A stretch of DNA of 64,000 nucleotides from Citrobacter telavivensis (GTDB lineage Bacteria; Pseudomonadota; Gammaproteobacteria; Enterobacterales; Enterobacteriaceae), in the NCBI GenBank assembly GCA_009363175.1, contig CP045205.1:4464001-4528000 (forward strand). Direction: 5' to 3'. Positions 38,925 to 51,762 of the stretch are shown in pieces; positions within the stretch are counted from its first letter, which is position 1; each line of letters starts with the position of its first letter. Both the position numbers and the translations under genes were made by a program. The notes beneath the pieces were generated by a model that made no database searches, had not been told where the DNA came from, and saw only the letters and a list, made by a program, of their open reading frames with translations.

Positions 38925-40298
38925 TTACTGCGCTTCGGCGACCTGACGGTCACGACGGCGCTTGAACATCCAGCCAATCATCAGCAGAACAATCCAGCCA
39001 CAGCCAACGTACAGCGAAATGCGGGTGTCCGGATGATAGCCAATCAGCCCAATGATAAATACGAGGAAAATCAGGCCCACAATGGTCGTTGCCACACCGC
39101 CCGGCACTTTAAACTTCAGCGCCTTCACCTCTTCCGGCGGCAGACGACGACGGAAAGCAATTTGCGACAGCAGGATCATAATCCACACCCACACCGTCGC
39201 GAAGGTCGCCAGCGACGCAATCACCAGGAAGACGTTTTCCGGCATGATGTAGTTCAGATACACCGCGAACAGCAGGGCGATAGTCATCACCATCACGGTG
39301 ACCCATGGGATCCCCCGGCGCGAGGTTTTAGCGAACACTTTTGGCGCACTGCCCTGCTCTGCCATCCCGTGCAACATGCGACCGACGCCAAAGACGTCAG
39401 AGTTGATCGCCGATAGTGACGCGGTGAGCACCACAAAGTTGAGAATGCTGGCAGCAAACGTAATGCCAAGATGCTGAAAGGTCAGCACAAACGGGCTGCC
39501 GTCGGTTCCCACCTGATTCCACGGGTAGATAGACATAATGACGAACAGCGTCCCCACGTAGAACACCAGAATACGCATCGGCACCGAGTTAATGGCGCGC
39601 GGAATGGATTTCTCCGGGTCCTTCGCTTCCCCGGCGGTGATACCGATGATTTCAATACCGCCGTAGGCGAACATCACCATCTGTAGCGACATCACCATCC
39701 CCAGCCAGCCATTGCTGAAGAAACCACCGTTGCTCCACAGGTTATGGATCCCGGTCGGTTGTCCGCCGTTGCCAATCCCCCAGATGATGATGCCGAAGCC
39801 GGCCACAATCATGATGATGATGGTGGCGACTTTAAAGAAGGAGAACCAGAACTCCAGTTCGCCAAACACTTTTACGCTCATCAGGTTGATGGCGCAGATG
39901 ATCAGCACCACGCTAAGCACCCAGATCCAGTGCGGAACCGTCGGAAACCAGACGCCCATATAGATACCGAATGCGGTCACATCGGCAATGGCGACAATCA
40001 GAATTTCAAAGCAGTAGGTCCAGCCGGTAATGTAACCCGCGAGTGGGCCGAGGTTTTCCTGCGCATAGCGTGAAAATGAACTGGCAGAGGGATTGTGTAC
40101 GGACATTTCCCCCAACGCGCGCATAATGATATAGGCCGCCACCCCGCCGATAATGTAGGCCAGCAGCACGCTCGGCCCGGCCATTTTGATGGCGTCCGCA
40201 GAGCCATAAAACAGCCCGGTGCCGATTGCTGAGCCCAGGGCCATAAAGCGAATGTGTCGGGTGCTTAGCCCACGCTTCAGCTTGTTATTACTTTCCAT
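38925..40298 (-). CDS. proY: Proline-specific permease ProY
   Basis: ProY is a 457-aa APC-superfamily amino-acid:H+ symporter, described as a cryptic proline permease in Salmonella and E. coli. It has 12 predicted membrane helices; the N-terminus [23 protein letters not shown] carries the family GSAIGTGLF motif in helix 1, and [15 protein letters not shown] and EFWFSFFKV are typical of the AroP/LysP group. It lies 78 bases downstream of brnQ with a terminator between, so it may have its own promoter. Confidence 0.94.
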   Translation of the reverse strand: MESNNKLKRGLSTRHIRFMALGSAIGTGLFYGSADAIKMAGPSVLLAYIIGGVAAYIIMRALGEMSVHNPSASSFSRYAQENLGPLAGYITGWTYCFEILIVAIADVTAFGIYMGVWFPTVPHWIWVLSVVLIICAINLMSVKVFGELEFWFSFFKVATIIIMIVAGFGIIIWGIGNGGQPTGIHNLWSNGGFFSNGWLGMVMSLQMVMFAYGGIEIIGITAGEAKDPEKSIPRAINSVPMRILVFYVGTLFVIMSIYPWNQVGTDGSPFVLTFQHLGITFAASILNFVVLTASLSAINSDVFGVGRMLHGMAEQGSAPKVFAKTSRRGIPWVTVMVMTIALLFAVYLNYIMPENVFLVIASLATFATVWVWIMILLSQIAFRRRLPPEEVKALKFKVPGGVATTIVGLIFLVFIIGLIGYHPDTRISLYVGCGWIVLLMIGWMFKRRRDRQVAEAQ

Positions 40299-40326
40299 CG
40301 ATTCCTAACCCATCAACACAATAAAA

Positions 40327-40365
40327 AACCACGGGGCCAGTAATAGCCCCGTGGTTAAAACAGAT
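40327..40365 (-). terminator. Terminator of brnQ
   Basis: AACCACGGGGC and GCCCCGTGGTT form an 11-bp stem around an 8-base loop; on the minus strand a T-run follows. It separates brnQ from proY. Confidence 0.88.
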
Positions 40366-40376
40366 TTTCCGCAATC

Positions 40377-41696
40377 TTAGTGTGCGCTGGAGGTCACCTG
40401 CCGACCCGCCGCGCGATCCCAGACAACCGCCAGGACCACCATCACAACAGTGGGCATTAACCACGCCAGACCTTGTTCCGCCAGCGGTAAGCGCTGGGTC
40501 CAGGCCGGTAACACGTCGCCGATTGCCGATGCTTTAATACCATCAAGGATACCAAAAATCAGGCTGATAAACATTGCCGGTGCAATGACGCGGGTCGAAT
40601 TATGCCACCATGAGCGGGTAAAACTTAACACAACGAGTGCGATACACGGGGGATAAATCGCCGTCAGCACCGGAATAGAGATCTGGATCAGATGGCTGAG
40701 CCCCAGGTTGGAAACCACCATCGAGAACCCACCAAGAATGAACACCAGCGTGCGGTAAGACAGCGGCACATACTGAGCGAAGAACTCTGCACAGGCGCAG
40801 GTCAGGCCGACCGCCGTCACCAGACAGGCGATAAAGATCAGCGCCGCCAGCAGCAGGCTACCCGCACCGCCAAAGGTGTGCTGGACATAAGCGTGCAGAA
40901 TCGCTGCGCCGTTCGCCGACTGATCGACCAGCGTAGCGCTGTCTGACCCGAGGCGGAACAGCGCCAGGTACAGCAGCGTTAATCCGACGCCCGCCATCAG
41001 TCCCGCCCAGACGGTATAGCGGGTCAGCAGACGCGCTTCGGTCACACCGCGAGAGCGCGCCGCGTTAACAATAACGATACCAAAGACCATCGCGCCCAGC
41101 GTATCCATCGTCAGGTAGCCGTTAACGAAGCCATTGGAAAATGCCGCCGTCTGATAAGCTTCCATCGCATGACTGATCGGGCCAGCAGGCCAGATGATTG
41201 CCGCAACGGAAAGCACAATCAACGCCAGAATCTTCAGCGGCGCCAGGAAGTTCCCCACGGTATCCAGCAGTTTACCCGGATACAGCGACACCAGAATTAC
41301 AATTGAAAAATAGACTACGCTGTAGATAAACAGCGGCAGAGTCGAGTCGCCGGTCAGTGGGGCAATGCCCACTTCAAAAGAGACCGTTGCGGTGCGCGGC
41401 GTAGCGAATAACGGACCGACGGCCAGATAGCAGACGGTCGCCAGCAGAACGCCAGCCACTTTGCCGATAGGCGTGCTCAGACTGTCAACACCACCACCGA
41501 CTTTCGCCAGCGCGACAACCGTCAGCACCGGTAGCCCCACGGCCGTGATCAAAAAGCCGACAGCCGCCATCCAGACGTTTTCGCCAGCCTGCAAACCAAC
41601 CATTGGAGGAAAGATGATGTTCCCTGCGCCGACGAACAGCGCAAAAGTCATAAAGCCCAGCGCAATAATATCGCGCGATTTTAACTGATGGGTCAT
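40377..41696 (-). CDS. brnQ: Branched-chain amino acid carrier BrnQ (LIV-II)
   Basis: BrnQ is a Na+-coupled carrier for Leu, Ile and Val in the inner membrane. The 439-aa protein starts [31 protein letters not shown], the LIVCS-family signature, and shows 12 hydrophobic segments. Length matches E. coli. It is upstream of proY and downstream, on the same strand, of phoBR. Confidence 0.97.
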   Translation of the reverse strand: MTHQLKSRDIIALGFMTFALFVGAGNIIFPPMVGLQAGENVWMAAVGFLITAVGLPVLTVVALAKVGGGVDSLSTPIGKVAGVLLATVCYLAVGPLFATPRTATVSFEVGIAPLTGDSTLPLFIYSVVYFSIVILVSLYPGKLLDTVGNFLAPLKILALIVLSVAAIIWPAGPISHAMEAYQTAAFSNGFVNGYLTMDTLGAMVFGIVIVNAARSRGVTEARLLTRYTVWAGLMAGVGLTLLYLALFRLGSDSATLVDQSANGAAILHAYVQHTFGGAGSLLLAALIFIACLVTAVGLTCACAEFFAQYVPLSYRTLVFILGGFSMVVSNLGLSHLIQISIPVLTAIYPPCIALVVLSFTRSWWHNSTRVIAPAMFISLIFGILDGIKASAIGDVLPAWTQRLPLAEQGLAWLMPTVVMVVLAVVWDRAAGRQVTSSAH

Positions 41697-42102
41697 AAAG
41701 CTTACGGCCTGTGGATGTGGTGTTGATTAAATTAACGTAATGTCTTTCCCTGTGGGAAGAAACAGCGGTTTTTTTAAGCAATTCCAGCGGGATATGCTCC
41801 TGGGCTGGGACTGCGAAGAATAGTTTTTCGATTTACCGCCTGAATGCAGTCAGTCTGACAGCATCTGGGGCGCAATTTAAACGCTTATAACGTTTTAAAG
41901 CAAGGAGGGATCTAAAAACTGGAAGATTATAGTGGTATCAAATAAAGAACCAGTGCAAAACACTATGTTAAAGAAAAAGTCATGGCTTATCATTCGAACA
42001 AAAAACAACCAGGCGCGGATAAATTCAGCAGACTTATCTTAGCCGCAAAGAAAATAAGCCAGCATTGGCTGGCTTATGGAAAGAAAACCTTACGATTGTA
42101 CT
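41697..42102. other. Intergenic region between brnQ and phoR; includes phoR terminator
   Basis: A 406-base stretch without a convincing gene. At 42056-42075, AAGCCAGC, an ATTG loop and GCTGGCTT form a hairpin; read on the minus strand it lies just after the phoR stop and probably ends phoBR transcription. The remainder is AT-rich and should contain the brnQ promoter and leader. Two short plus-strand reading frames (from 41965 and 41982) are not supported. Confidence 0.6.
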
Positions 42103-43398
42103 TTAAGCACTTTTTTTGGCAATTAATCGTTCCGGCAGCACAAAACTAAAGCGCGTGCCTTTGCCCAGTTGACTCTCGATATTCAGGCGACTTTCATGAT
42201 GATTCAGCGCATGTTTTACGATAGCCAGTCCCAGTCCACTGCCGCCCGTTTGCCGCGATCGCGCTTTATCAACGCGATAAAACCGCTCCGTTAACCGCGG
42301 GATATGTTCCGGCGCAATGCCTGGCCCGTTATCTTCCACGCTAAACTCCGCGCCGTACGGCGCCGCGTGCCAGCGGACGGTGATATGGGTTCCCGCTGGC
42401 GTATGATTCACTGCGTTATACACCAGGTTGGACATTGCGCTACGCAGTTGTTCTTCATTCCCCAGCACTTTGAGCTGGTTATCCACCTCAAAGCTGAACG
42501 TGTGCTTCTGCTGGCTGAGCGTCTGCGCTTCACGTTCGACCATACGCAGCATCATCGGCACATCGACCTGTTCATTGAGCAGAAGCGTCGGTGCGGCTTC
42601 AATTTTCGACAGCGTAAGCAACTGTTTCACCAGTCCTTCCATGCGCGAGGTTTGTTCACGCATTGTCAATAGCGCTTTTTCGCGCGTTGCCCCTTCCAGC
42701 GTCTGTTCGTGCATCATCTCGAGATAGCCCTGCAACACCGTTAGCGGGGTGCGCAGTTCATGGCTCACGTTGGCAAAGAAATTGCGTCTCGCGCCTTCAA
42801 GCTGGTGCATCTGTGTCATGTCGCGCGCCACCATCAGCAGTTGCTTATCGGTGTACGGCATGACGCGAATTTCCAGGTGTCGACCGGTATTGAGTACCAG
42901 ATTTAACGGTCGGCTAAAATCCCGCAGCTTAAGGTACTGCGTAAACTCCGGGTAGCGCAGCAGGTTCAGGATGTTTTGTCCGCTATCGTCCGGCCAGCGT
43001 AAGCCCAGCACCTGTTGCGCGAGGCCATTACACCAGAAGATCCCACCCTCTTCAGTGGTCAACACCACCGCATCGGGCAGTGACTCTGCCCCGCTGCGAA
43101 AGCGTTTAATCAGATTGCCCAGCTCGCGACGGCGCTTTTTATTGCGCAGTTGCATCTGATGCAAACCGTACAGCAGCGGTTCCCAACTGCCTCGTCCCGG
43201 CGGCGGCGTCATGCTTCTGTCGACCCACAGCCACCATGAGAGGCGTAATAAATTCCAGAAATGCCAGATCAGCAGTCCTGTTACCGATGCCAGTAAAAAC
43301 CACGGCAGGTAACCAAAAAATGCACTTAGGATCAAGGCCGGGATACAGCAAAGTATCAGTTCCAGCACCAGCCTTTTCCATGACAGCCGTTCCAGCAC
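42103..43398 (-). CDS. phoR: Phosphate regulon sensor histidine kinase PhoR
   Basis: PhoR (431 aa) is the sensor that phosphorylates PhoB under phosphate limitation and dephosphorylates it otherwise. Two N-terminal membrane helices (about 10-60) are followed by a charged linker, a PAS domain ([16 protein letters not shown], about 100-190), the dimerisation domain with phospho-His in [19 protein letters not shown] (about 213), and the HATPase domain with N-, G1- and G2-boxes ([33 protein letters not shown]). It follows phoB by 45 bases. Confidence 0.97.
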   Translation of the reverse strand: MLERLSWKRLVLELILCCIPALILSAFFGYLPWFLLASVTGLLIWHFWNLLRLSWWLWVDRSMTPPPGRGSWEPLLYGLHQMQLRNKKRRRELGNLIKRFRSGAESLPDAVVLTTEEGGIFWCNGLAQQVLGLRWPDDSGQNILNLLRYPEFTQYLKLRDFSRPLNLVLNTGRHLEIRVMPYTDKQLLMVARDMTQMHQLEGARRNFFANVSHELRTPLTVLQGYLEMMHEQTLEGATREKALLTMREQTSRMEGLVKQLLTLSKIEAAPTLLLNEQVDVPMMLRMVEREAQTLSQQKHTFSFEVDNQLKVLGNEEQLRSAMSNLVYNAVNHTPAGTHITVRWHAAPYGAEFSVEDNGPGIAPEHIPRLTERFYRVDKARSRQTGGSGLGLAIVKHALNHHESRLNIESQLGKGTRFSFVLPERLIAKKSA

Positions 43399-43443
43399 GG
43401 GTCACTCTCCCTTCAGAGCCAGGCTCTTATTTATTCTTGTCTT

Positions 43444-44133
43444 TCAAAAACGGGTCGAAAAACGATACCCTGTCCCGCGAACCGTTTGTACCATCCGATC
43501 GTGGCCGCTGGTTTCCAGCGCCTTGCGCAGACGGCGAATGTGCACATCGACCGTACGATCCTCAACGTAGACGTTGGTGCCCCAGACGTGGTTCAGCAGC
43601 TGTTCGCGGCTGTATACCCGTTCGGGGTGGGTCATGAAGAAATGCAGGAGTTTAAATTCCGTCGGCCCCATATCAAGCGGATTTTCGCCGGTCATCACGC
43701 GGTGCGATGTGGGATCCAGGCTTAGCCCCTGCATCTCGATGACTTCTTCCACCGCCATCGGCGAAATCCGGCGCATCACCGCTTTGATACGGGCAACCAG
43801 TTCTTTCGGGGAGAACGGTTTAGTAATGTAGTCGTCCGCACCGGTTTCCAGGCCACGTACGCGATCCTCTTCTTCCCCTCTGGCGGTCAACATCATGACC
43901 GGAATATCCCGGGTCATCGCTTCACGCTTGAGGTGTTTAATAAACTGTAGACCAGAACCGCCGGGCAACATCCAGTCAAGAAGGATCAAATCCGGCCAGG
44001 GTTCATTAAGCTGGTTCACCGCACTGTCATAATCTTCAGCTTCAACGGGCTGAAAACCATTTTGCTCAAGCACGAAACAGACCATTTCGCGAATTGGAGC
44101 TTCATCTTCTACGACCAGAATACGTCTCGCCAT
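43444..44133 (-). CDS. phoB: Phosphate regulon response regulator PhoB
   Basis: PhoB (229 aa) activates the Pho regulon when phosphorylated. The receiver domain contains [11 protein letters not shown], the phospho-accepting Asp in [13 protein letters not shown] (about 53) and the Lys in [13 protein letters not shown]. The C-terminal OmpR-type winged helix (about 130-229) includes [31 protein letters not shown], which binds Pho boxes. A Pho box precedes its own gene, so autoregulation is expected; phoA downstream in this window is a likely target. Confidence 0.98.
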   Translation of the reverse strand: MARRILVVEDEAPIREMVCFVLEQNGFQPVEAEDYDSAVNQLNEPWPDLILLDWMLPGGSGLQFIKHLKREAMTRDIPVMMLTARGEEEDRVRGLETGADDYITKPFSPKELVARIKAVMRRISPMAVEEVIEMQGLSLDPTSHRVMTGENPLDMGPTEFKLLHFFMTHPERVYSREQLLNHVWGTNVYVEDRTVDVHIRRLRKALETSGHDRMVQTVRGTGYRFSTRF

Positions 44134-44185
44134 GATTTGCCCTGTTATATAAGTTGCTTATCATCATCTGTCTTAATGCGGCGTC

Positions 44186-44218
44186 ATTATGCGTCAGTTT
44201 TATGACAGATTTATGAAA
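44186..44218 (-). promoter_or_regulatory. Pho box and -10 of the phoBR promoter
   Basis: On the minus strand TTTCATAAATCTGTCATAAA (44199-44218) matches the Pho box, two 7-base CTGTCAT-type repeats spaced by 4, with a third repeat-like CTGACGC after it. A CATAAT -10 (44186-44191) follows at the spacing usual for PhoB-activated promoters. Confidence 0.88.
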
Positions 44219-44329
44219 ATGCGTGCTGACGTTAACCTTAGGTTGTTGATTTATGACACCCGAGAAACGAGATATTACAGCCCACGAATGGTTATAATCC
44301 CCTTTATGCTTTTTTGCCATGGAACCGTT

Positions 44330-45532
44330 ATGCGCATCCTTCACACCTCTGACTGGCATCTGGGACAAAATTTTTACAGCAAAAGCCGCGCCGCTGAACA
44401 TCAGGCCTTTCTCGACTGGCTGCTGGAAACGGCGGTCGAACAGCAGGTGGATGCGATAGTCGTTGCAGGCGATATCTTCGATACCGGCTCACCGCCAAGC
44501 TATGCCCGTGAGATCTACAACCGTTTTGTGGTCAACCTGCAGCAAACGGGCTGTCATCTGGTGGTATTAGCAGGAAACCATGACTCCGTCGCTACGCTGA
44601 ATGAATCCCGCGAGATTCTGGCGTTTCTCAATACCACGGTTGTGGCCAGCGCTGGCTGCGCGCCGCAAATACTGAATCGTCGCGACGGTCAACCTGGCGC
44701 AGTGCTGTGTCCGGTGCCGTTTCTACGCCCGCGCGACATTATCAGCAGCCAGGCGGGCCTGTCCGGTCAAGAAAAACAGCAGCATCTGCTGGGTGCCATC
44801 ACCGACTATTACCAACAGCAATACGAGGCTGCCTGCGCATTGCGCGGCGATCTCGCCCTGCCGATTATTGCCACCGGCCACCTGACCACCGTCGGCGCCA
44901 GTAAAAGTGACGCCGTTCGTGACATTTATATTGGCACGCTGGATGCTTTTCCGGCACAGAACTTCCCGCCCGCCGATTACATCGCGCTGGGCCACATCCA
45001 TCGGGCGCAGAAGATTGGCGGCACAGAGCATATCCGCTACTGCGGCTCCCCCATCGCGCTGAGTTTTGACGAATGCGGCAAAAACAAATACGTGCATCGG
45101 GTGGACTTCCTGGACGGCAAGTTAGCCAGCGTCGAAGAACTCACCGTTCCGGTCACACAACCGCTGGCGGTGTTGAAAGGCGATCTCGCCGCGATTACCG
45201 AACAGCTGGAGCAGTGGCGCGATAGCGAGCAAAGCCCTCCGGTCTGGCTGGATATCGAAATCACCACCGATGAATACCTGCATGATATGCAGCGTAAAAT
45301 TCAGGCGCTGACGGAAACGCTGCCCGTTGAGGTGCTGTTAGTCCGCCGCAGCCGGGAGCAGCGCGAGCGCATGTTGAGTAACGAACGCCGGGAAACGCTG
45401 AGCGAACTGAGCGTGGACGAGGTATTTTCACGCCGCCTGGCGCTGGAAGAACTTGAGCCGCCTCAGTGCGAACGTTTGACATCACTTTTTCACCGCACGT
45501 TACAGACACTTTCCGGGGAGCATGAGGCATGA
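44330..45532 (+). CDS. sbcD: SbcCD nuclease, Mre11-like subunit SbcD
   Basis: SbcD is the nuclease subunit that, with SbcC, cuts DNA hairpins and double-strand ends. From the ATG at 44330 ([20 protein letters not shown]) it is 400 aa as in E. coli; the longer frame crosses the divergent phoB promoter. Metallophosphatase motifs are all present: [41 protein letters not shown] and [18 protein letters not shown] lies at 44293-44298. The stop overlaps the sbcC start. Confidence 0.97.
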   Translation: MRILHTSDWHLGQNFYSKSRAAEHQAFLDWLLETAVEQQVDAIVVAGDIFDTGSPPSYAREIYNRFVVNLQQTGCHLVVLAGNHDSVATLNESREILAFLNTTVVASAGCAPQILNRRDGQPGAVLCPVPFLRPRDIISSQAGLSGQEKQQHLLGAITDYYQQQYEAACALRGDLALPIIATGHLTTVGASKSDAVRDIYIGTLDAFPAQNFPPADYIALGHIHRAQKIGGTEHIRYCGSPIALSFDECGKNKYVHRVDFLDGKLASVEELTVPVTQPLAVLKGDLAAITEQLEQWRDSEQSPPVWLDIEITTDEYLHDMQRKIQALTETLPVEVLLVRRSREQRERMLSNERRETLSELSVDEVFSRRLALEELEPPQCERLTSLFHRTLQTLSGEHEA

Positions 45533-48500
45533 AGATTCTCAGTCTACGCCTGAAAAACCTCAACTCACTGAAAGGGGAATGGAAGGTCGATTTCACAGCA
45601 GAGCCGTTTGCCAGCAACGGTCTGTTTGCCATTACCGGTCCCACCGGGGCCGGCAAAACCACGCTGCTCGATGCGATTTGCCTGGCGTTGTACCACGAGA
45701 CGCCTCGCCTGAATACCGTGTCGCAATCGCAAAACGATCTGATGACCCGCGATACGGCGGAATGTCTGGCGGAAGTGGAGTTTGAAGTCAAAGGCGAAGC
45801 TTATCGTGCGTTCTGGAGCCAGAACCGCGCGCGCAACCAGCCCGACGGCAATTTACAGGTTCCGCGCGTTGAACTGGCGCGCTGCGCCGATGGGAAAATC
45901 CTTGCCGATAAGGTGAAGGACAAACTGGAGATGACGGCGGATCTGACCGGGCTGGATTATGGTCGCTTTACCCGCTCAATGCTGCTCTCGCAGGGGCAGT
46001 TTGCTGCGTTCCTCAACGCTAAACCGAAGGAGCGTGCGGAACTGCTGGAAGAACTGACCGGCACGGAAATTTATGGCCAGATCTCCGCCCAGGTTTTTGA
46101 GCAGCACAAAACCGCGCGCACCGAACTGGAAAAATTACAGGCGCAGGCCAGCGGCGTTACGCTGTTAGCGCCAGAGGCGTTGCAGACGCTGACAGAAAGT
46201 TTGCAGGCGCTCACTGACGAAGAGAAACAGCTGGTCGCCCAACAGCAGACCGGACAGCAGCAGTTAAACTGGCTGACGCGTCAACACGAACTACAGGCCG
46301 ACGCAAACCAGCGTCAGCAGGCGCAGCGGGTTGCGCAGGAGGCGCTGGAAAACGCCCAGCCACAGCTGGCGACGCTCAGCCTGGCACAACCTGCCAGAGC
46401 GTTACGCCCACTGTGGGAGCGCATTCAGGAACAATCGGCTACCGTCACCCGCACCCGCCAGCAGATAAACGAAGTGAATGCTCGCTTACAAAGCAGATTC
46501 TCGCTGCGCGACCGCATGCGCCGCCAGGCTGAGCGGCAGTCCACCGCCCTGCTCGCCACGCAACAGACGCTGAACGAATGGCTAATCGCGCACGATCGCT
46601 TTCGCTTATGGAGCAACGAGTTAGGAGGATGGCGAGCCCTGTTTGCTCAGCAGGCCAGCGATAAGATTCAACTGGCAAAATGGCAGCAACAGCAGGTAAA
46701 CGATAGCCGTAAGCTGGAAGCACTGCCGCCGGTGACGCTCAATATGACGGCAGATGAGGTTGCGACGGCGCTGGCGCAGCATGCGCAGCAGCGTCCTCTG
46801 CGCCAGCAATTGCTTTCGCTACACGGTCAGCTCGTTCCCCGGCTGGCGCGTCTGAGTCAACTTCAGGCAGCGATTGCGCACAACAAGCAAGAGCTGGCCC
46901 GGCGCAATACCCTGCTGGAGGCAAAGCGTCAGCAGTATAAAGACAAATATCAGCAGTATCAGGATGTTAAAACCCTTTGCGAACAGGAAGCGCGGATCAA
47001 AAACCTGGAAAGCCAGCGTGCGCTGCTACAGTCCGGTCAGCCCTGCCCGCTTTGCGGTTCAACCGCCCATCCCGCAGTCTCGGCGTATCAGGCGCTCGAG
47101 CCAGTCGTTAATCAGGCGCGACGCGACGCGCTGGAAAAAGAGGTTAAAGTGCTGGCTGACGAAGGTGCCGCCCTGCGTGGACAGTCAGAAGCGCTAAACC
47201 AGCAGCTACAGCGTGACGAAAGCGAAGCGCAGACGCTGGCTAAAGAGGAGCAAGCGCTCACTCAACAGTGGCAAACCGCGATCGGCGCACTGAACGTCAC
47301 GTTACAGCCGCATGAGGATATTCAGCCCTGGCTGACGGTACAGGACGAGCACGAGCAGCAGCTCTATCAGCTCAGCCAACGCCATGAGCTACAGGCACAA
47401 ATCACCGCCCATGCGCAACAGGTGGAGCAGTTCCGTCAGCAAATCGATCGGCGCCAGGCAACGCTGTCGGCGCAGTTAAGCCACTATACGTTGTCACTTC
47501 CTGAAGAAGGCAGCGAAGAAGCGTGGTTAAACGCCCGTGCGGCAGATGCACAAACGTGGCAGCAGCGGCAGACGGAGTTGACGGCGTTGCAGGCGCGCAT
47601 CGCGCAGCTCACCCCGCTGCTCGAGACGCTGCCTGCCGCCGGTACCGACGCAGAAGATGATGAGAGCGTGACGCTGGAAAACTGGCGTCAGGTTCACGAT
47701 GAGTGTGTATCGCTGCACAGTCAGTTACAGACGTTACAACAGCAGGAGCAGCAGGAGACTCAGCGCGCCGCCGATGCGCAGGCGCAGTTCGATACCGCGC
47801 TTGCGCACAGCCTGTTTGCCGATCGGGCGGCATTTCTTGCCGCGCTGCTGGATGACGAAGCGATCGCGCGTCTGGAACAGCTTAAGCAGTCGCTGGAAAA
47901 CCAGCTTCAGCAGGCACAGACCCTCGCCGCGCAGTCAGCCCAGGCGCTGGCGGCGCATCAGCAACAGCCGCCTGCGGGACTGGATCTCACGCAGTCGATT
48001 GAACACATTCAGCAAGCCGTGGCGCAGCTAAATGACCGGGTGCGAGACAATGCCACACGTCAGGGTGAAATACGCCAACAGCTAAAACAAGATAGCGATA
48101 ATCGCCAACAGCAGCAGACGTTGATGCAAAAAATCGACAACGCGATGCAACAGGTTGAGGACTGGGGCTATCTGAATGCGCTGATCGGCTCTAAAGAGGG
48201 CGATAAATTCCGCAAATTCGCCCAGGGGCTGACCCTGGATAACCTGGTGTGGCTGGCGAACAATCAGTTGACCCGCCTCCATGGACGCTATCTGCTGCAG
48301 CGCAAAGCCAGTGAAGCGCTGGAACTGGAGGTGGTCGACACCTGGCAGGCCGACGCCGTGCGTGATACCCGTACCCTTTCCGGTGGCGAGAGCTTCCTGG
48401 TCAGCCTGGCGCTGGCGCTGGCACTCTCCGATCTGGTCAGCCACAAAACGCGCATTGACTCGCTGTTCCTTGACGAAGGCTTCGGCACGCTCGACAGTGA

Positions 48501-48672
48501 AACGCTGGATACCGCCCTCGATGCGCTGGATGCGCTCAATGCCAGCGGAAAAACCATCGGCGTGATTAGCCATGTGGAAGCGATGAAAGAACGTATTCCG
48601 GTGCAGATTAAGGTGAAGAAAATCAACGGGCTGGGCTACAGCAAACTCGACAAAATGTTTGCAGTGGAATAG
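45529..48672 (+). CDS. sbcC: SbcCD nuclease, SMC-like ATPase subunit SbcC
   Basis: SbcC (1047 aa) is the Rad50-like ATPase. The Walker A motif [18 protein letters not shown] is near residues 33-50. Long Gln-rich coiled coils fill about 175-490 and 540-880 around the zinc hook [10 protein letters not shown] (about 506). The C-terminal lobe carries the ABC signature [21 protein letters not shown] and Walker [18 protein letters not shown]. The ATG overlaps the sbcD stop (ATGA), implying coupled synthesis. In E. coli araJ follows; here mak follows directly. Confidence 0.98.
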   Translation: MKILSLRLKNLNSLKGEWKVDFTAEPFASNGLFAITGPTGAGKTTLLDAICLALYHETPRLNTVSQSQNDLMTRDTAECLAEVEFEVKGEAYRAFWSQNRARNQPDGNLQVPRVELARCADGKILADKVKDKLEMTADLTGLDYGRFTRSMLLSQGQFAAFLNAKPKERAELLEELTGTEIYGQISAQVFEQHKTARTELEKLQAQASGVTLLAPEALQTLTESLQALTDEEKQLVAQQQTGQQQLNWLTRQHELQADANQRQQAQRVAQEALENAQPQLATLSLAQPARALRPLWERIQEQSATVTRTRQQINEVNARLQSRFSLRDRMRRQAERQSTALLATQQTLNEWLIAHDRFRLWSNELGGWRALFAQQASDKIQLAKWQQQQVNDSRKLEALPPVTLNMTADEVATALAQHAQQRPLRQQLLSLHGQLVPRLARLSQLQAAIAHNKQELARRNTLLEAKRQQYKDKYQQYQDVKTLCEQEARIKNLESQRALLQSGQPCPLCGSTAHPAVSAYQALEPVVNQARRDALEKEVKVLADEGAALRGQSEALNQQLQRDESEAQTLAKEEQALTQQWQTAIGALNVTLQPHEDIQPWLTVQDEHEQQLYQLSQRHELQAQITAHAQQVEQFRQQIDRRQATLSAQLSHYTLSLPEEGSEEAWLNARAADAQTWQQRQTELTALQARIAQLTPLLETLPAAGTDAEDDESVTLENWRQVHDECVSLHSQLQTLQQQEQQETQRAADAQAQFDTALAHSLFADRAAFLAALLDDEAIARLEQLKQSLENQLQQAQTLAAQSAQALAAHQQQPPAGLDLTQSIEHIQQAVAQLNDRVRDNATRQGEIRQQLKQDSDNRQQQQTLMQKIDNAMQQVEDWGYLNALIGSKEGDKFRKFAQGLTLDNLVWLANNQLTRLHGRYLLQRKASEALELEVVDTWQADAVRDTRTLSGGESFLVSLALALALSDLVSHKTRIDSLFLDEGFGTLDSETLDTALDALDALNASGKTIGVISHVEAMKERIPVQIKVKKINGLGYSKLDKMFAVE

Positions 48673-48700
48673 TGGGTGACGTCATGTCTGCGGGTGCCGC

Positions 48701-48737
48701 AGGCCGGATAAGGCGCACTGGCGTCGCCCTCCGGCCT
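48701..48737. repeat. REP unit between sbcC and mak
   Basis: AGGCCGGATAAGGCG...GTCGCCCTCCGGCCT is a typical REP palindrome between convergent genes. Confidence 0.85.
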
Positions 48738-48747
48738 CCCCCTGCCA

Positions 48748-49656
48748 CTATTTCTGTGGCCACAGCCACGCGGCGCCACGCACGCCGCTGGAGTCGCCGT
48801 GCAGGGCTTTGCGCACCGGCGTTTCGCACTCCCCGCCGAACACAAACTGTTTAATCAGCGGCGGAATCGTTTTGTACAGGCGATCAATGTTGCTCATCCC
48901 GCCGCCGAGGACGAAAACATCGGGGTCGAGAATATTCACCACATGGGCCAGCGATTTCGCCAGACGCCGTTCATAGCGGCTGAGCGCCAGTTCAGCCAGC
49001 GCGTTTTGCGCCTCCACCAGGCGGATAATCTCACTGCCTTTAAGCGGATTGCCGCTCAGGCGATGGTAATCGGTGGCGAACCCGGTGCCGGAAATAAACG
49101 TCTCAATGCATCCCTGTTTTCCACAGTAACAGGGGACTTCTTCACGATAGCGAAGCTCATCCTCATCCATCCACGGCAAAGGATTGTGCCCCCACTCGCC
49201 CGCCGTACCGTTGCCGCCGATGTGCGCCCGACCGTTAAGCGCCACGCCCGCGCCGCAACCGGTACCAATGATCACCGCAAAAACCGTCTGCGCCCCGGCA
49301 GCGGCGCCATCGACCGCCTCAGAAACCGCCAGACAGTTCGCGTCATTCGCCAGACGTACGTCACGTTGCAGACGTGCGCTGAGGTCTTTATCAAACGGCT
49401 GACCGTTCAGCCACGTGGAGTTGGCATTCTTCACCACACCGGTATAGGGCGAAATGGAACCGGGGATGCCGATCCCCACCGTGCCCGTTTGCCCGGTGGC
49501 TTTTTCCGCCATCGCCACCAGCGTGGCAATGGTTTCGATGGTTTGCTGATAGTCGTTTCGCGGCGTCGGCAGACGATGGCGGAACCGTTGCTCCCCGGCC
49601 TCACTGAGCGCGATGACTTCCGTTTTGGTGCCGCCTAAATCAATCCCAATACGCAC
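48748..49656 (-). CDS. mak: Fructokinase / manno(fructo)kinase Mak (ROK family)
   Basis: Mak (302 aa) phosphorylates fructose or mannose with ATP. ROK-family features: the phosphate-binding loop [16 protein letters not shown] (2-17), [13 protein letters not shown], the catalytic region [16 protein letters not shown] near residue 104, [12 protein letters not shown], and the zinc site [15 protein letters not shown] (about 176-190). Length matches E. coli. It is divergent from rdgC and convergent with sbcC. Confidence 0.95.
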   Translation of the reverse strand: MRIGIDLGGTKTEVIALSEAGEQRFRHRLPTPRNDYQQTIETIATLVAMAEKATGQTGTVGIGIPGSISPYTGVVKNANSTWLNGQPFDKDLSARLQRDVRLANDANCLAVSEAVDGAAAGAQTVFAVIIGTGCGAGVALNGRAHIGGNGTAGEWGHNPLPWMDEDELRYREEVPCYCGKQGCIETFISGTGFATDYHRLSGNPLKGSEIIRLVEAQNALAELALSRYERRLAKSLAHVVNILDPDVFVLGGGMSNIDRLYKTIPPLIKQFVFGGECETPVRKALHGDSSGVRGAAWLWPQK

Positions 49657-49782
49657 ACGGTGTTCCTCATTTTTTAGGGAATATCAACAGAGTAGAGCGA
49701 GGCATTGGGAATGGCAATGCAAGCCCGCCGACAATTCGTTACTATACGCGCTGAATTTAACGACAAGGCCGTGGAAATTATC

Positions 49783-50694
49783 ATGCTGTGGTTCAAAAAT
49801 TTAATGGTTTACCGTCTTAGCCGCGATATTTCATTGCGTGCCGAGGAGATGGAAAAACAGCTAGCCTCGATGACGTTTACCCCTTGCGGTAGCCAGGATA
49901 TGGCAAAAACGGGCTGGGTGCCGCCAATGGGATCGCACAGCGATGCGTTGACGCATACCAACAACGGCCAGATTTTGATTTGCGCGCGTAAAGAAGAGAA
50001 GATCCTGCCCTCTCCGGTGATCAAACAGGCGCTGGAAGCGAAGATCGCCAAACTGGAAGCCGAGCAGGCGCGCAAACTGAAGAAAACCGAGAAAGACTCG
50101 CTGAAGGATGAAGTGCTGCATTCGCTGCTGCCACGCGCCTTTAGCCGCTTTAGTCAGACCATGATGTGGATCGACACCGTGAACGGGTTGATCATGGTGG
50201 ACTGCGCAAGCGCGAAAAAAGCGGAAGATACGCTGGCGCTGCTGCGTAAGAGCCTCGGTTCTCTGCCAGTGGTTCCGCTGGCGCTGGAAAACCCGATTGA
50301 GCTGACGCTTACCGAATGGGTGCGTTCCGGCACCGTGGCTCAGGGCTTCCAGTTACTCGACGAAGCCGAACTGAAAGCGATGCTGGAAGACGGCGGCGTG
50401 ATCCGGGCGAAAAAACAGGATCTGGTGAGCGACGAAATAGCCGTCCACATTGAAGCCGGTAAAGTGGTGACCAAGCTGGCGCTCGACTGGCAGCAGCGTA
50501 TTCAGTTTATGATCTGCGATGACGGTTCGATCAAGCGTCTGAAATTCAGCGACGAACTGCGCGATCAAAACGAAGATATCGACCGGGAAGATTTCGCCCA
50601 GCGTTTTGACGCGGACTTTATCCTGATGACCGGTGAACTGGCGGCGTTGATTCAGAATCTGGTAGAAGGGTTAGGCGGCGAAGCGCAGCGCTAA
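49783..50694 (+). CDS. rdgC: Recombination-associated protein RdgC
   Basis: RdgC (303 aa from [15 protein letters not shown]) forms a ring-shaped dimer that binds double-stranded DNA and limits RecA filament loading. Near-identity to E. coli by eye runs through [38 protein letters not shown] and [19 protein letters not shown]. The frame extends 26 codons upstream, but that part shows no family similarity and lies in the promoter region. It is divergent from mak. Confidence 0.97.
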   Translation: MLWFKNLMVYRLSRDISLRAEEMEKQLASMTFTPCGSQDMAKTGWVPPMGSHSDALTHTNNGQILICARKEEKILPSPVIKQALEAKIAKLEAEQARKLKKTEKDSLKDEVLHSLLPRAFSRFSQTMMWIDTVNGLIMVDCASAKKAEDTLALLRKSLGSLPVVPLALENPIELTLTEWVRSGTVAQGFQLLDEAELKAMLEDGGVIRAKKQDLVSDEIAVHIEAGKVVTKLALDWQQRIQFMICDDGSIKRLKFSDELRDQNEDIDREDFAQRFDADFILMTGELAALIQNLVEGLGGEAQR

Positions 50695-50700
50695 ACAATA

Positions 50701-50724
50701 TTCCCTCTCCACACGGAGAGGGAA
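50701..50724. terminator. Hairpin between convergent rdgC and ppnP
   Basis: TTCCCTCTCC, an ACAC loop and GGAGAGGGAA form a perfect 10-bp stem between two convergent stop codons. Only weak U-tracts follow, so its efficiency is uncertain. Confidence 0.6.
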
Positions 50725-50729
50725 AATCA

Positions 50730-51074
<345 letters not shown>

Positions 51075-51084
51075 TCACGTAAAA

Positions 51085-51762
51085 TTAAACCAGCAGTTCT
51101 GAAGCCAGCCGCGCGATCAGCACATTAGAGAGCAGCACCGGAACATCCAGCGATTTTTGCAGGACATCGCGGTGGTGCTGATGAAAACCAAGGCAGTCGA
51201 GCATAATGACATCCGCCCCTTGCTCCAGCAGCGCTTTGCCGGCATCAATCAACTGCTGCGTGCTTCCATGTACCGGATTTGCCAAAGAATAGACAGGAGG
51301 AGACTGCAAAACCTGCCATTTCTCCGTCTGGGCCGCCATCAGCTCTTCCACCGGCACAATCACCCCCACCTGATGCCCATCGACAATCGAGGCCACCAGC
51401 GGCGGAATAATGCGCAGCGGCTCCAGCAGAATACTGTTACGCGCCGTCATGCTGTTAATTGAAGCTGTACTCATCAACAGAATGACATCGTAGCCCTGGT
51501 TATCCAGCACTTCGACGACGCTTTGCAGGTCGCGTTCCACTTTCTGGCGCGAGACATAAGCCAGTTGATTATCGTTAAGCAGAGTGAGCAGCGGCTCCTC
51601 GCCGGAATCGATTGCGTACTCAGCCAGAACGTCATCACGGCTCATTTTTCCCAGCAGGCTGTGATGGGTGATATGTTGTTCGTCGATGTACTCGGTCAGA
51701 AGCGGTAAAACTTCACTCATGGGTACAACACCGATGGTGAGGATAGCCAACGACGCACTCAT
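51085..51762 (-). CDS. aroM: AroM family protein
   Basis: A 225-aa protein of unknown function that in E. coli is co-transcribed with aroL. The start at [20 protein letters not shown] follows an AAGGTGG ribosome site; 22 upstream codons are not conserved. Two conserved blocks, [18 protein letters not shown] and [20 protein letters not shown], resemble Asp/Glu/hydantoin racemase-like folds, an inference from general layout. A 252-base gap with no gene separates it from yaiA; it may still lie on the aroL transcript. Confidence 0.93.
   Translation of the reverse strand: MSASLAILTIGVVPMSEVLPLLTEYIDEQHITHHSLLGKMSRDDVLAEYAIDSGEEPLLTLLNDNQLAYVSRQKVERDLQSVVEVLDNQGYDVILLMSTASINSMTARNSILLEPLRIIPPLVASIVDGHQVGVIVPVEELMAAQTEKWQVLQSPPVYSLANPVHGSTQQLIDAGKALLEQGADVIMLDCLGFHQHHRDVLQKSLDVPVLLSNVLIARLASELLV

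Noticed and set aside
41965..42149. Two short plus-strand frames between brnQ and phoR (25 and 55 codons)
   Set aside because: Weak ribosome sites, and the longer one runs through the phoR terminator hairpin and into antisense of phoR. Ribosome profiling would be needed to revive them.
44189..44329. Longer sbcD reading frame starting at 44189
   Set aside because: It spans the phoB promoter and Pho box, and the family N-terminus [12 protein letters not shown] begins at 44330.
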